Shown: positions 1 through 8,715 of the stretch, one piece after another | How positions within the stretch are numbered: the stretch's first letter is position 1 | How the letters are laid out: each line of letters starts with the position of its first letter | Source of the DNA: Glycocaulis alkaliphilus | Lineage (GTDB): Bacteria > Pseudomonadota > Alphaproteobacteria > Caulobacterales > Maricaulaceae | Reading direction: 5' to 3' | Assembly (NCBI RefSeq): GCF_004000605.1 | Contig: NZ_CP018911.1 | Coordinates: 2,647,001-2,711,000 of the forward strand | Length of the DNA stretch: 64,000 nucleotides | Translations under genes and position numbers: made by a program | The notes under the pieces: generated by a model | What the model was told of the DNA's origin: nothing | What the model saw: the letters and a program-made list of their open reading frames with translations, nothing else | Database searches by the model: none

Positions 1-89
1 GCTAAGTCTTCCAGATTGCCAATAGGCGTACCCACCAGCCAGAGCCGGGGGCCGTCATAGGGCGTTTCAAGATTGGCGCTCGCGCTCAT
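1..89 (-). CDS. rsmI: 16S rRNA 2'-O-ribose methyltransferase RsmI, 5' fragment
   Basis: Only the first 29 codons and 2 bases lie in the window; the rest is beyond position 1. The translation reaches LWLVGTPIGNLEDL at about residues 16-29. This is the hallmark N-terminus of RsmI (SAM-dependent methylation of C1402 in 16S rRNA), which in the family also begins a few residues after a short variable leader. The ATG at 87-89 gives a 15-residue leader. An in-frame ATG at 141-143 would lengthen it by 18 residues, and neither start has a convincing ribosome-binding site. The gene is divergent from the lipoprotein gene at 212, so the roughly 120 bases between them must hold both promoters. The identification rests on one short but very characteristic motif. 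Confidence 0.8.
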   Translation of the reverse strand, partial: MSASANLETPYDGPRLWLVGTPIGNLEDL

Positions 90-211
90 GACGGAGCGTT
101 TTAGACCATCACGCGTTTCTGGCCAGAGCACACTTTCAGGCATGCGCGTTCACCGGTAATCTTTTCTTCGAAGTGGGCTTGGGTATTCGCAGTCACGAGA
201 GGACAGGGCTG

Positions 212-820
212 ATGACGAAGATTTCCAGATTCTTGCTCGCGGGCGCGGGCTGTCTTGCGCTGGCTGGGCTGGCGGCGTGCGAGGATAATGCCGGGACCGC
301 CGGCTGGGTCGATGTCGACGAGGCGGTGACGACACCGGCCGCCGAACCTGATCAGGATGCCGGGGAACGGGTGTCGACCCGCGAGCAGCATTTCGATGCC
401 TTTGGCTATTATCTGCCCTTTGAACCGCTGCAGTTCGGCAATTGGCGGCTGGACAATGTCTTCATCGCCCCCAGTAGCGATTTCGAGGCATGGGAAGCGG
501 GCGGCAGGCGCGACGAGATGCCGTTCGGCCCGGTGTTTGTGGATTTTTCTGATGTGAACAGCCCGACCGGCACAAACGAGCTCGGCGGTGAGTATCACAC
601 CGTCACGACGCGCGTGCAGGCCGACTATTACTATCTGGCCGATGGTGCCTTCACCTTTGAAGGCATCGATCCGGAGCTGGGAACCGTCATCATTGACGGC
701 GCGCTGCACGGCGATGTCGTCCGCGCCGGTGACAGCCAGCGCCCTGCCTTTACCGGCGGTGTGGAAGTGGGCGGAGAGCGTATCCGCAATATCTCGCTGC
801 GCTGGTATGGCGGGGACTAG
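212..820 (+). CDS. Putative lipoprotein of unknown function
   Basis: A 202-residue protein with a lipoprotein signal peptide: basic start (MTKISR), hydrophobic core, and lipobox LAAC with the acylated Cys at about residue 23. The next residue is Glu, and no Asp +2 inner-membrane retention signal is seen. The mature part is acidic and rich in aromatic residues, with Gly/Asp turns, suggesting a beta-rich fold. I do not recognise a family. The start at 212 is preferred over the upstream in-frame start at 173 because it follows an AGAGGA-like site and begins the signal peptide. It is divergent from rsmI and convergent with pbpC, with a palindromic repeat immediately after its stop codon. Confidence 0.7.
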   Translation: MTKISRFLLAGAGCLALAGLAACEDNAGTAGWVDVDEAVTTPAAEPDQDAGERVSTREQHFDAFGYYLPFEPLQFGNWRLDNVFIAPSSDFEAWEAGGRRDEMPFGPVFVDFSDVNSPTGTNELGGEYHTVTTRVQADYYYLADGAFTFEGIDPELGTVIIDGALHGDVVRAGDSQRPAFTGGVEVGGERIRNISLRWYGGD

Positions 821-886
821 AGCGCAATCCGAAAAGTGGGAACCGGTTTTCGGAAAAAATTGCGCGTTAAAATAAAAATTTGGAGC
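820..886. repeat. Alphaproteobacterial intergenic palindrome, copy 1
   Basis: This begins right at the stop of the lipoprotein gene. It is a nested inverted repeat: outer arms GCGCAAT (822-828) and ATTGCGC (859-865), inner arms CCGAAAA (829-835) and TTTTCGG (847-853), then an AT-rich tail ending TTTGGAGCG. A nearly identical copy lies at 45991-46054. The AGCGCAATCC...GAAAAGTGGGAACCGG core resembles a dispersed intergenic repeat common in alphaproteobacteria. Both copies here sit between convergent genes, so a role as a bidirectional transcription stop or RNA-end stabiliser is possible. Confidence 0.85.
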
Positions 887-891
887 GCCGG

Positions 892-2949
892 TCAGGACGG
901 GGCAGGCATCCGCACCCGGACACGGGTGCGGGCGCTGCGCCCGTCCGCATCGACCACCGTAAGCTCGTAAAAGCCCGGCCCTTGCGGCTGCCAGAGTGAC
1001 TGTCCGCCTGCATCAAGCGCCACCGGTACGCCGCGCTGATACCAGCGCAGCGGCCCGATGCCGCGCGCCGACAGGGCAAATCCGCGCCCCGGCTCATCGG
1101 CCCACACTTCTGCGCCATCGGGCGGGAAAACGATGTCAGGGCCGGACACACCCCGGTCAAAGCGCGCCAGCGGCCCTGTGGCGTTCCTGGCTACAAGACT
1201 GTCTGTGCGCGACGCAACACCAGACGGATCACGCCGCGCGATGACATCAAAAATGTCGAACAGGGCAGGCAGGGCGGCCTGCCGTCCGGTCTCGCCGGGG
1301 CGCGGCGCGCCATCGGCCCGGCCTACCCAGACCACAACCGCGTAATTGCCCGAAACGCCCGCCGCCCAGGCATCGCGAAACCCGTAGGACGTCCCGGTCT
1401 TGTAGGCGATGGCGGGCGCGCCGCTGGTCAGGCGAGCGGGCATAAGGCCCGGCGGGGCGGGCGAGCGCTGCAGCACATCGACAAGCGTGGCAGCGGCAGA
1501 GCGGTCCAGCAGGCGGAAGCCCCGGCTTTCCCTGTTGGCCGCCGCCGCCTCCGGCGTCCAGGCAAGCGGCAATGCCTCGCCGCCTGCGCCGAGCGCCGCA
1601 AACATGACCGCGATCTCCTCTGCCGTAATGCCAAGCCCGCCGAGCGCGATGGCCAGCCCGGCATCGCCTTCGGTCGAGCGCGGCACAATGGCCCGCCCGC
1701 CGGCAAAGCTCATGGCGGCGAGAAAGCGGTTGGCCCCCACCGCGTCGAGCACCTGCACGGCCGGCACGTTGAGCGAATGCTGCAGCGCCTCGGCAATCGT
1801 CACATCGCCCCGGAAGCTGCGGTCGAAGTTTTCGGGGTTATAGTCGGCAAAGCGGCGCGGCAGATCGGCAATGCGCGTGCCGGGTCCTGCCAGCCCGTCC
1901 TCGAACGCCAGCCCGTAGATGAAGGGCTTCAAGACCGAGCCAGGCGAGCGCGCGCGCCGCGTCAGATCAATCCAGCCGCCCGGCCTGCCGCGCCCCGCAG
2001 ACCCCACCGCCGCGCGCACTTCGCGCCCGTCCAGCGAGACGATCAGGGCGGAAGCCTGCACATCGGGTCCGGCCTCGTTTGCCAGCGTCTCCAGACGCGT
2101 CTCCAACGCGCTCTGAAGGCGGATGTCGATTGTGGAGAGCACCTCCCCGCCTGCACGGGCCAGATGCTGCGAGGCATGCCAGGCGCGCGCCGGGAAGGCG
2201 CGGCGGGAGGGTGCCGGTTCTTCTGCCGCATCCGCCGCCCAGTCCGCACTGATCAGGCCAGCGCGCTCCATGCGCGCCAGCAGCCGCGCACGCGAGGCCA
2301 TCGCAGCATCGGGGCGCAGATCGGGACGGCGCGCTTCGGGTGCCTGCGGCAGGGCAATCAGGAGCGCGATCTCATCAGGGGTGAGCACGTCCGGCTCATG
2401 GCCGAACCACGCCCAGCTGGCCGCGCGCACGCCTTCCAGATTGCCACCATAGGGCGCGAGCGTCAGATAGGCTTGCAGGATTTCATGCTTGGAATAGCGC
2501 CGCTCCAGCTGGATAGCGCGCACCATCTCGATCAGTTTGGCTATAATCGTCCGGCGCGGGCGCGGCTCCAGCAGGCGGGCCGTCTGCATGGTGATCGTTG
2601 ACCCGCCCGACACAATCCGGCCAGAGCTGATGAGGGAGCCAACAGCGCGCGCCATCGCCAGCGGGTCAACGCCGTGATGGGTATAGAAGCGCTGGTCCTC
2701 GATCTCGATCAGGGCGGCCAGAAACGCCGGATCGACGGCTTCAGGATCAACCGGCAGACGCCAGCGTCCATCCTCCACCGGGAAGGCGCGCAAGGCCCGC
2801 CCCTCCCGGTCTGTGACCAGCGCGGAGACCTCCGGCATGGGCGGGGGCGGCAGGGCGTGATCGAGCCCTGCCAGCAATACGCCAGCAGCGAGGAGCGAGG
2901 CGAGCGGCACGCTCGCCCGCCTCAGCCCTATCGTCAGCCAGCCAGCCAT
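892..2949 (-). CDS. pbpC: Penicillin-binding protein 1C (bifunctional transglycosylase/transpeptidase)
   Basis: A 685-residue inner-membrane murein synthase with its catalytic domains in the periplasm. There is one N-terminal membrane anchor (about residues 12-30). The GT51 glycosyltransferase domain shows EDQRFYTHHG with catalytic Glu about 84, and GGSTITMQ at about 115-122. The transpeptidase domain has SVLK (Ser338), SLN (392-394) and KTGT (517-520). The C-terminal roughly 90 residues match the position of the BiPBP_C domain of PBP1C. Its ATG shares a base with the TAA of the upstream alpha-2-macroglobulin gene (TAATG), so the two are translationally coupled. A yfhM-pbpC pair is a widespread conserved arrangement, and the two proteins are thought to act together in envelope repair and defence. 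Confidence 0.95.
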   Translation of the reverse strand: MAGWLTIGLRRASVPLASLLAAGVLLAGLDHALPPPPMPEVSALVTDREGRALRAFPVEDGRWRLPVDPEAVDPAFLAALIEIEDQRFYTHHGVDPLAMARAVGSLISSGRIVSGGSTITMQTARLLEPRPRRTIIAKLIEMVRAIQLERRYSKHEILQAYLTLAPYGGNLEGVRAASWAWFGHEPDVLTPDEIALLIALPQAPEARRPDLRPDAAMASRARLLARMERAGLISADWAADAAEEPAPSRRAFPARAWHASQHLARAGGEVLSTIDIRLQSALETRLETLANEAGPDVQASALIVSLDGREVRAAVGSAGRGRPGGWIDLTRRARSPGSVLKPFIYGLAFEDGLAGPGTRIADLPRRFADYNPENFDRSFRGDVTIAEALQHSLNVPAVQVLDAVGANRFLAAMSFAGGRAIVPRSTEGDAGLAIALGGLGITAEEIAVMFAALGAGGEALPLAWTPEAAAANRESRGFRLLDRSAAATLVDVLQRSPAPPGLMPARLTSGAPAIAYKTGTSYGFRDAWAAGVSGNYAVVVWVGRADGAPRPGETGRQAALPALFDIFDVIARRDPSGVASRTDSLVARNATGPLARFDRGVSGPDIVFPPDGAEVWADEPGRGFALSARGIGPLRWYQRGVPVALDAGGQSLWQPQGPGFYELTVVDADGRSARTRVRVRMPAPS

Positions 2950-5900
2950 TACGGGCGGATCGTGACCTGCCCGGCCTCAGAGCGGGCAAACACGTCCGGC
3001 CGGTACATGTCTTCCACCACCGTGCCGGGCTGGACAAACTGCCCCGGCGTGACGGCGCGGACCATATAGGCCACCCGCACCGCATCGCGCCCGCGCGTAT
3101 TGATGGCCGCGATGAAGCGGTCATCGCGCGCCTCGGCCACTTGCGTGGAAGCCAAGTCACCGAGGAAGGCGTAGGGCCCGGTATTGCCCGCATCGCTCTG
3201 GCGCAGAATGCCCTCGATCTCGAAGCCCGCAGGCAGGAGATCGGCGACGATCAGCGGCATGGCGCGGGTCTGCTCCGGCGTGATGGTCAGGCTGACAATG
3301 ATCTGGTCACCGCGCCTGATGGCTGCTGTGTCGATAGCATTGCCGCGCCGGTCAGTAAGGGAGCGCTCGACACTCACGCCTTCGGACGCCGCATCAGGCG
3401 CTTCCACCGGCACCCCGCGCGCAAATGCCGTCACCCAGACCGGCTGCTGGCCCCGATTGGTCAGCTCCCGGCCCTCGCTCAGCTCATCGGCATCAAGGGT
3501 GACAGACTGACCTTCCAGCGGCGCACCGCCCCATTCCAGAGACAGGTTTTGCGCATCACCGGCAAAGGCACGCGCGGCCATCAGGACATGGGCCTGTTCC
3601 TGCGTGGTCATGCGCGAGGCTTCGGGCAAGTCACGCGCCAGCCGGGCCAGCAGACCCTCGACGCGATCTTCAATGCCTGCCTCGGCCACCAGAGCGGTCA
3701 CACCGGCCAGATCACGCACCGGGGTCTGATACCAGTCGCCGGCATTATTGTAGCCGAGCACGGAGATGGCGCTGTCAAACGCGCTCACCGCGCGGGCGCG
3801 ATCACCAATGGCGGCCAGCCCGGCCCCGATATGGGCGCGCGCCAGCGGGCTTTCGATACGGCCAAGCATTTCATCGTGCAGATAGCGAAGCCGCGCCCGG
3901 TCTCCCCGGCCCGCACGGGCCAGAAGGTAGGCGGCATAGGCGCTGCTGCGATGATTGATCCGGTCTTGCGTATCGCGGCTCCAGCGCGGATCGGGTGCGC
4001 TGGTGTCATAGCCATAGGCCTGCCACAGATCACCGCGCGCCACCGGCACCAGCGCATCAAGCGCGCGGGTCAGCGCCGCACGCGGCACGCTGTAGCCAGC
4101 CTCTGCAGCCCGCATCAGGAAATCGGTGGAATACGCACCCAGCCAGGGCGATGCCTGTCCGTCGCCAATGCGCCAGAGGCCGATAGCGCCATCCTCGCTC
4201 TGGCGGGCCAGCACCGATTCCACCGCCCGGCGCACGATGTCGTCTGCATCGGCGGGCGCATCCGCCCCCGACAGCCCGGCCATCTGCCCGGCATAGAGCA
4301 AGGGCAGGGCCCGGCTCACGGCCTGTTCGGTGCAACCATAGGGATAGCCCGACAGCGCCTCGTAGATCGCGGCCACATCGATGGGCGTTGCGGCGACGGA
4401 GAGGCGCAAAGCCCCGCTACCCGGTGCGAATACGCTAAGCGCATCGGCTGGCGGCTGCCAGGTTTCGCCCGGTCGCAGGGTGCGCCGCGTGATGGACGTC
4501 ATCGGCAGGAAGGCTGAACGCACCTCAATCGGATACTCATGCACCACCGTCTCGCCATCCGGCCCGGTGACAGAGAGCGAGAGCTCTGCAATCCCCGGCG
4601 AAGACGCGGCAGAGAGGGCGACGGCGCGGTCGGTGCGCTGACCCGCAGGCAGGCTTTGCGTGAAGGCAGCGTCGGCAAAGCTGACAGGACCGTCCGCTTC
4701 CAGAGCCACCGCATAATCACCCGGCGCGCCATCAATATTGTCCAGGGTCAGCGTGGCCGAGGCCGTATCACCCGGTGCCAGGAAGCGCGGCAGGATCAGC
4801 TCTGAGGGCACATCATCGCGCACGGTCAGGGGCTGGCTCGCCGAGCCGATACCCCGATCAGACCACGCCACCGCCATCAGGCGCAGCTCACCATTGAAGT
4901 CCGGAATATCGAAGCTCACTTGCGCGCGGCCCTGCCCGTCAAAGCGCACCGGGCCGGAGAACAGCGCCACCGTGCGGGTCGGCACTACGGACAGACCCGC
5001 AGCCCCGATCTCGTCACCGCCAGAGCGCACCGGCGCTGCCGGTCCCTGATTGGGGTCGAGCAGGCGGCCATAATCATCGAGCAGGTCAACGCCGAGGCGC
5101 GCCTTGCCGAAGAACCAGCTTTCCGGGTCCGGCGAGGCAAAGCCGGTCAGCAGCAATATGCCCTCATCGACGGCAGCCACCGTCACATAAGCCTGTTCGC
5201 GGGCCGGGCCGTCGCTGGCAGTAATCGTGAAATCAAAACGCTCGCGCGGATTGATCCGCTCGGGCGCATCCAGTGTCAGCTCGAATGTACGGTCCTCGAC
5301 ATTGACCGGCACGTGCAGCACGCCCACCGCGCGGCGCGGGGTGGGGCGTGTCACGGCATCTCGCGGGGTGAAGACAGACACCATCACATAGGCGCCAGCG
5401 CCCCAGTCAGCGGTGACGGGCAGCTCCACTTCGGTAGCGCCTTCACCCACTTCCAGCGTGCGCGAGAGAATGACCCGGTCAGTCGCCACCACCAGCTCGG
5501 CCTGCCCGGCATAGGGGGCAAAGATGGACACTTGCGCGGTTTCACCGGTTTGCGGCGCCGCAGACGGGCCGGACAGGCGCACACGGTCAGGGGCCGCCTC
5601 GCCATCTGCAGGGCGTCCGCCATAGCCGGACCAGAAGCCGAAGCTCGCCAGATCCGCGCCATCAGCCGACACGATGAGGGTGTAATCACCCCAGTCGAGC
5701 GAAGGCGTTTCGACGATGGCCGGGTTCTCGCCATCGAGGCGCACTAGGCCGGACTCAATCGGCACGACGCGCTGCGAACGCCGCCAGCGCCAGTCGCCAT
5801 TATCAGTGCGGTACCAGTCATACTGCCAGTCGGTACGGATCAGGCGCCAGTCCGCTTCCATCGCCAGCGCCGCGCCGTCCGCCCCGACACCGATCACGGA

Positions 5901-7853
5901 CAGGCGCGTGGACTGGCCACGGCGCACGGTATCGTCATCGCCTGCCATGCGGATACCGACATAGCGGTCGCGCGGGCGGTAAGGGATGCGCACATCATCG
6001 CTGACAGCGCGCCCGCCGGGTTCTTCCACGGTGATGATCGCGCGCGCCCGCAAGGGCAGCGAGGAATCGCGCCCTGCCCGGCCCGGCGCGACCGGCATGG
6101 CCGCATTGCCCTGCCCGTCCGTCATGGTATCGGGCAGATCGATCACCTCCTCGGCGAAGCGCTCGTCATGCCTGCCAAAGCGGAAGCCGGAAAACTCAGG
6201 GAAAGGGTTGGGATCAGGCTGGATGCGGGCCGTACCGCGAAGCTGCAGCCCCGCCCCCGGCGCGCCATAAAGGAAGCGCGTGAAGGTTTCCACCATGCGC
6301 GTCTGACCGGCGCGGATCGGTGTGTCCGTGTCGGCGGTCAGCGTCAGCGCGACGCGTTGCGGTACAAAATCCTCGACAGACAGGCTATGACTGGCCACTT
6401 CGCCCACACCGTCCACGTTGACGCTGAGGCGCCAGCGGCCACGGGCCGCTTCGCGCGGCAGCTCAAAGTCATGGAATATCGCACCGGCCTGCGCGGCGCG
6501 CTCAAAACGCACCTCCTCATGGGCGAGGCCATTGGGCGCAAACAGCGTGATCGTGCCGGGGCGGTCAGATAGAGCCCGGCCCTCGCTGTCGCGGATCATG
6601 GCCGAGGCGTGAATTGTCTCACCCGGACGGTAAATGCCCCGGTCCAGCCAGATGAACCCGTCCGCGCCCTCGGCGCGGTTACGTCCGCCAACCGGCTGGG
6701 CGGAGAGATCAACCGGCGCGCGGGCAAGATCCAGCACCGCAAAATCACCATCAGGGCCGTAGGCCATCAGGAGGCGCGGCGCATCGCCTTCCCGGCCCGA
6801 CACCAGCGCCTCGCCAAAGCGCACACGTCCGCGCTCATCGCTGCGGGCGGTCGCCAGCACTTCGTTGGAGCGGGCAATCAGCTGCACCTCGACGCCGGCC
6901 TGCGGCCGGGCGCTCTGCAGGGAGCGGACAATCGCATCAATCCCGTCACGCCCGCGATAGGCGGTAAAGGCAAGGTCGGTAACGATCAGCCAGCGCGCAG
7001 CGCGGGCGTAATCGCCATAGCGGGCCGTATCGATCTCGGCGAGATTTTCCGCGCGCAGGAAGTACGCGCCGGGGCGCAGATTGCCGATGGTTTCGGCCAG
7101 CGGAAATACGGTCGTGGTCATGGCGTTGGCATTGCCGGGCGTATCCATCTCGCCCTGCCAGACCGGCGATCCGGCCTCGCCCGGCTGTTCTTCGGAACCC
7201 AGCCAGTACCAGTCGCCGGACGCGGCGTTAAAGCCGGAAATGATCTGGCGGAAGGCGAGCGCACGGTCGGTCACGCGCGTCACCGTCACACGTACGGCAT
7301 CGACATTGACGGTCTCGATGGCCACGCCGTCAGCGTCCACACGCGGCAGAATCACGCCCGTACCGGCAAAGCCGACATAGGCCGGGCGCGAGGCAAAGCT
7401 CAGCGTATCTCTCTCTTCGGTTTCAAGGCGGCGCCCATCGGCAGACGGCAGACCTTCGCGCAAGATGAGGGTGCGCGTCTGGCCAAAGCTAAGCCCGCCA
7501 ATGCACAGGCGCTGGCCATCGACATTGAGAGCAACCGGCTCGTCCACTTCGACATAGGCGCTGTAATCGGTATCAGGATCGAGGGGAGCGGAGAAGGTCA
7601 GGCACAGGCGCGGCGCATCACCATCAATATCGGCCGCATAGCGCAGATACTCAAAACGGTCAGAGACGTCCGGCGTGGCGCGCGGCGCGTCGGCAGAGCG
7701 TGATTGCAGGGCAGGGCCTTCATCGCGCGAAGCCGGGGAAGGATCATCGCCGCAACCGGCCAGGGCGAGTGCGCCGGCGAGGCCCGCAAGGACCGCCACC
7801 CGCCGCAAGGACGCCGCACCGATCCGGCAAATATTTCCCGTACTCATCCCCAT
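2949..7853 (-). CDS. yfhM: Bacterial alpha-2-macroglobulin, thioester-containing lipoprotein (YfhM-like)
   Basis: A protein of about 1,634 residues that acts as a periplasmic protease trap. The chosen ATG at 7853 follows GGGAGG by 7 bases and starts a lipoprotein signal peptide with lipobox LAGC. An in-frame start at 7931 adds a leader unlike a signal peptide. The reactive thioester motif GCTEQ is present (Cys about 1174), followed by an alpha-helical thioester-domain-like segment. Macroglobulin-like beta domains fill the N-terminal two thirds, including the MG2-type segment containing WLDRGIYRPGETIH. In this family the bait region is cut by a protease, the thioester is exposed and the protease is trapped covalently. 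It is coupled to pbpC downstream. It lies beside HtrA and a group of exported cysteine proteases (10-22 kb), which is noteworthy for a protease inhibitor. Confidence 0.93.
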   Translation of the reverse strand: MGMSTGNICRIGAASLRRVAVLAGLAGALALAGCGDDPSPASRDEGPALQSRSADAPRATPDVSDRFEYLRYAADIDGDAPRLCLTFSAPLDPDTDYSAYVEVDEPVALNVDGQRLCIGGLSFGQTRTLILREGLPSADGRRLETEERDTLSFASRPAYVGFAGTGVILPRVDADGVAIETVNVDAVRVTVTRVTDRALAFRQIISGFNAASGDWYWLGSEEQPGEAGSPVWQGEMDTPGNANAMTTTVFPLAETIGNLRPGAYFLRAENLAEIDTARYGDYARAARWLIVTDLAFTAYRGRDGIDAIVRSLQSARPQAGVEVQLIARSNEVLATARSDERGRVRFGEALVSGREGDAPRLLMAYGPDGDFAVLDLARAPVDLSAQPVGGRNRAEGADGFIWLDRGIYRPGETIHASAMIRDSEGRALSDRPGTITLFAPNGLAHEEVRFERAAQAGAIFHDFELPREAARGRWRLSVNVDGVGEVASHSLSVEDFVPQRVALTLTADTDTPIRAGQTRMVETFTRFLYGAPGAGLQLRGTARIQPDPNPFPEFSGFRFGRHDERFAEEVIDLPDTMTDGQGNAAMPVAPGRAGRDSSLPLRARAIITVEEPGGRAVSDDVRIPYRPRDRYVGIRMAGDDDTVRRGQSTRLSVIGVGADGAALAMEADWRLIRTDWQYDWYRTDNGDWRWRRSQRVVPIESGLVRLDGENPAIVETPSLDWGDYTLIVSADGADLASFGFWSGYGGRPADGEAAPDRVRLSGPSAAPQTGETAQVSIFAPYAGQAELVVATDRVILSRTLEVGEGATEVELPVTADWGAGAYVMVSVFTPRDAVTRPTPRRAVGVLHVPVNVEDRTFELTLDAPERINPRERFDFTITASDGPAREQAYVTVAAVDEGILLLTGFASPDPESWFFGKARLGVDLLDDYGRLLDPNQGPAAPVRSGGDEIGAAGLSVVPTRTVALFSGPVRFDGQGRAQVSFDIPDFNGELRLMAVAWSDRGIGSASQPLTVRDDVPSELILPRFLAPGDTASATLTLDNIDGAPGDYAVALEADGPVSFADAAFTQSLPAGQRTDRAVALSAASSPGIAELSLSVTGPDGETVVHEYPIEVRSAFLPMTSITRRTLRPGETWQPPADALSVFAPGSGALRLSVAATPIDVAAIYEALSGYPYGCTEQAVSRALPLLYAGQMAGLSGADAPADADDIVRRAVESVLARQSEDGAIGLWRIGDGQASPWLGAYSTDFLMRAAEAGYSVPRAALTRALDALVPVARGDLWQAYGYDTSAPDPRWSRDTQDRINHRSSAYAAYLLARAGRGDRARLRYLHDEMLGRIESPLARAHIGAGLAAIGDRARAVSAFDSAISVLGYNNAGDWYQTPVRDLAGVTALVAEAGIEDRVEGLLARLARDLPEASRMTTQEQAHVLMAARAFAGDAQNLSLEWGGAPLEGQSVTLDADELSEGRELTNRGQQPVWVTAFARGVPVEAPDAASEGVSVERSLTDRRGNAIDTAAIRRGDQIIVSLTITPEQTRAMPLIVADLLPAGFEIEGILRQSDAGNTGPYAFLGDLASTQVAEARDDRFIAAINTRGRDAVRVAYMVRAVTPGQFVQPGTVVEDMYRPDVFARSEAGQVTIRP

Positions 7854-7967
7854 GGCCTGTCCTCCCTGCCTGCCCGCTAAGGGCGCCGCACTCTTGCATG
7901 GCGGCGGCGGGAATTCACCCCTCAATGGCAAATTTCCAAAGGATGAAAAACTACCTGCTCCAGCCGG

Positions 7968-8675
7968 TCAGACCGAAAAGCTATCTGCCGGTAGCGGCAG
8001 CACATAGCCTTTCAGCCTCTGTGTCTCGATCAGATCTTCGCCGACAACCGCGCGGATCGAACGGCGAAGGCGCGCCACCGCCACATCAATGACATTGATC
8101 TGGGGCGGCAGATTGGGAAAATCAGTCCAGACTTCCGCCCAAAGCGTGTCACGGCTGACAGGCTGGCCGGGATTGTCCGCCAGCAGCTTCAATATGTTGA
8201 ATTCCTGTGGCGAAAGCGGGATGTGAACCCCGTTCCAGTGCGCCGTGCGCGCCTTTGCCCTGACCTCCAGCCCGCCCAGCACAATGACTTCAGGATTGGC
8301 CGCAAAGCCTGCCCGCCGCGCCAGCGATTTCAGCCGCGCCCGCAGCTCGGCAGCATCAAACGGCTTGGCAAGATAATCGTCCGCACCGGCCTCCAGCCCT
8401 TCAACGCGCTGATGGGTCTGGCCCAGACTGGACAAGACCAGCGCCGGTGCCACCACGCCCATATCCCGCAAACGGGAAAGCAGTTGGAGGCCGTCCGTGC
8501 CATCGGTCTCGATCATCCGGTCGATGACCAGCACATCGACGGCGCTGGACGCCGCGCGCGCAAGTGCCTCCCTGCCGGTTGCCACGCGTTCCAGCGTCCA
8601 GTCCGGCTCGGCGCTCACCGCCTGCGTGGCCTTGTCAGCCCACACATCTTCATCCTCGACCATCAGGATCTGCAT
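7968..8675 (-). CDS. OmpR/PhoB-family response regulator
   Basis: A 235-residue cytoplasmic two-component regulator. The receiver domain occupies about residues 1-115: acidic pocket EDED near the start, phospho-acceptor Asp52 in VLVIDRM, and the conserved Lys in LAKPFD. The C-terminal winged-helix DNA-binding domain (about 130-230) includes SPQEFNILKLLADNPGQPVS and the terminal LKGYVL hairpin. The start at 8675 is chosen because MQILMVEDED is a typical receiver N-terminus and GGGGAG lies upstream. A longer frame reaching 8888 overlaps the htrA gene and looks spurious. It follows htrA on the same strand with a 40-base gap, so co-transcription is likely. No kinase gene is adjacent. The nearest is at 22248, across the caspase/CHAT block. 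Confidence 0.92.
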   Translation of the reverse strand: MQILMVEDEDVWADKATQAVSAEPDWTLERVATGREALARAASSAVDVLVIDRMIETDGTDGLQLLSRLRDMGVVAPALVLSSLGQTHQRVEGLEAGADDYLAKPFDAAELRARLKSLARRAGFAANPEVIVLGGLEVRAKARTAHWNGVHIPLSPQEFNILKLLADNPGQPVSRDTLWAEVWTDFPNLPPQINVIDVAVARLRRSIRAVVGEDLIETQRLKGYVLPLPADSFSV

Positions 8676-8715
8676 CTGGATTCTCCCCGGATCTGCCTGA
8701 TCAGCAGGCTGGTTG

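Noticed and set aside
3141-7703. Series of long plus-strand open frames (3141-4517, 4920-5747, 6609-7703)
   Set aside because: All are antisense to the alpha-2-macroglobulin gene, with Arg/His/Gln-rich translations and no ribosome-binding sites.
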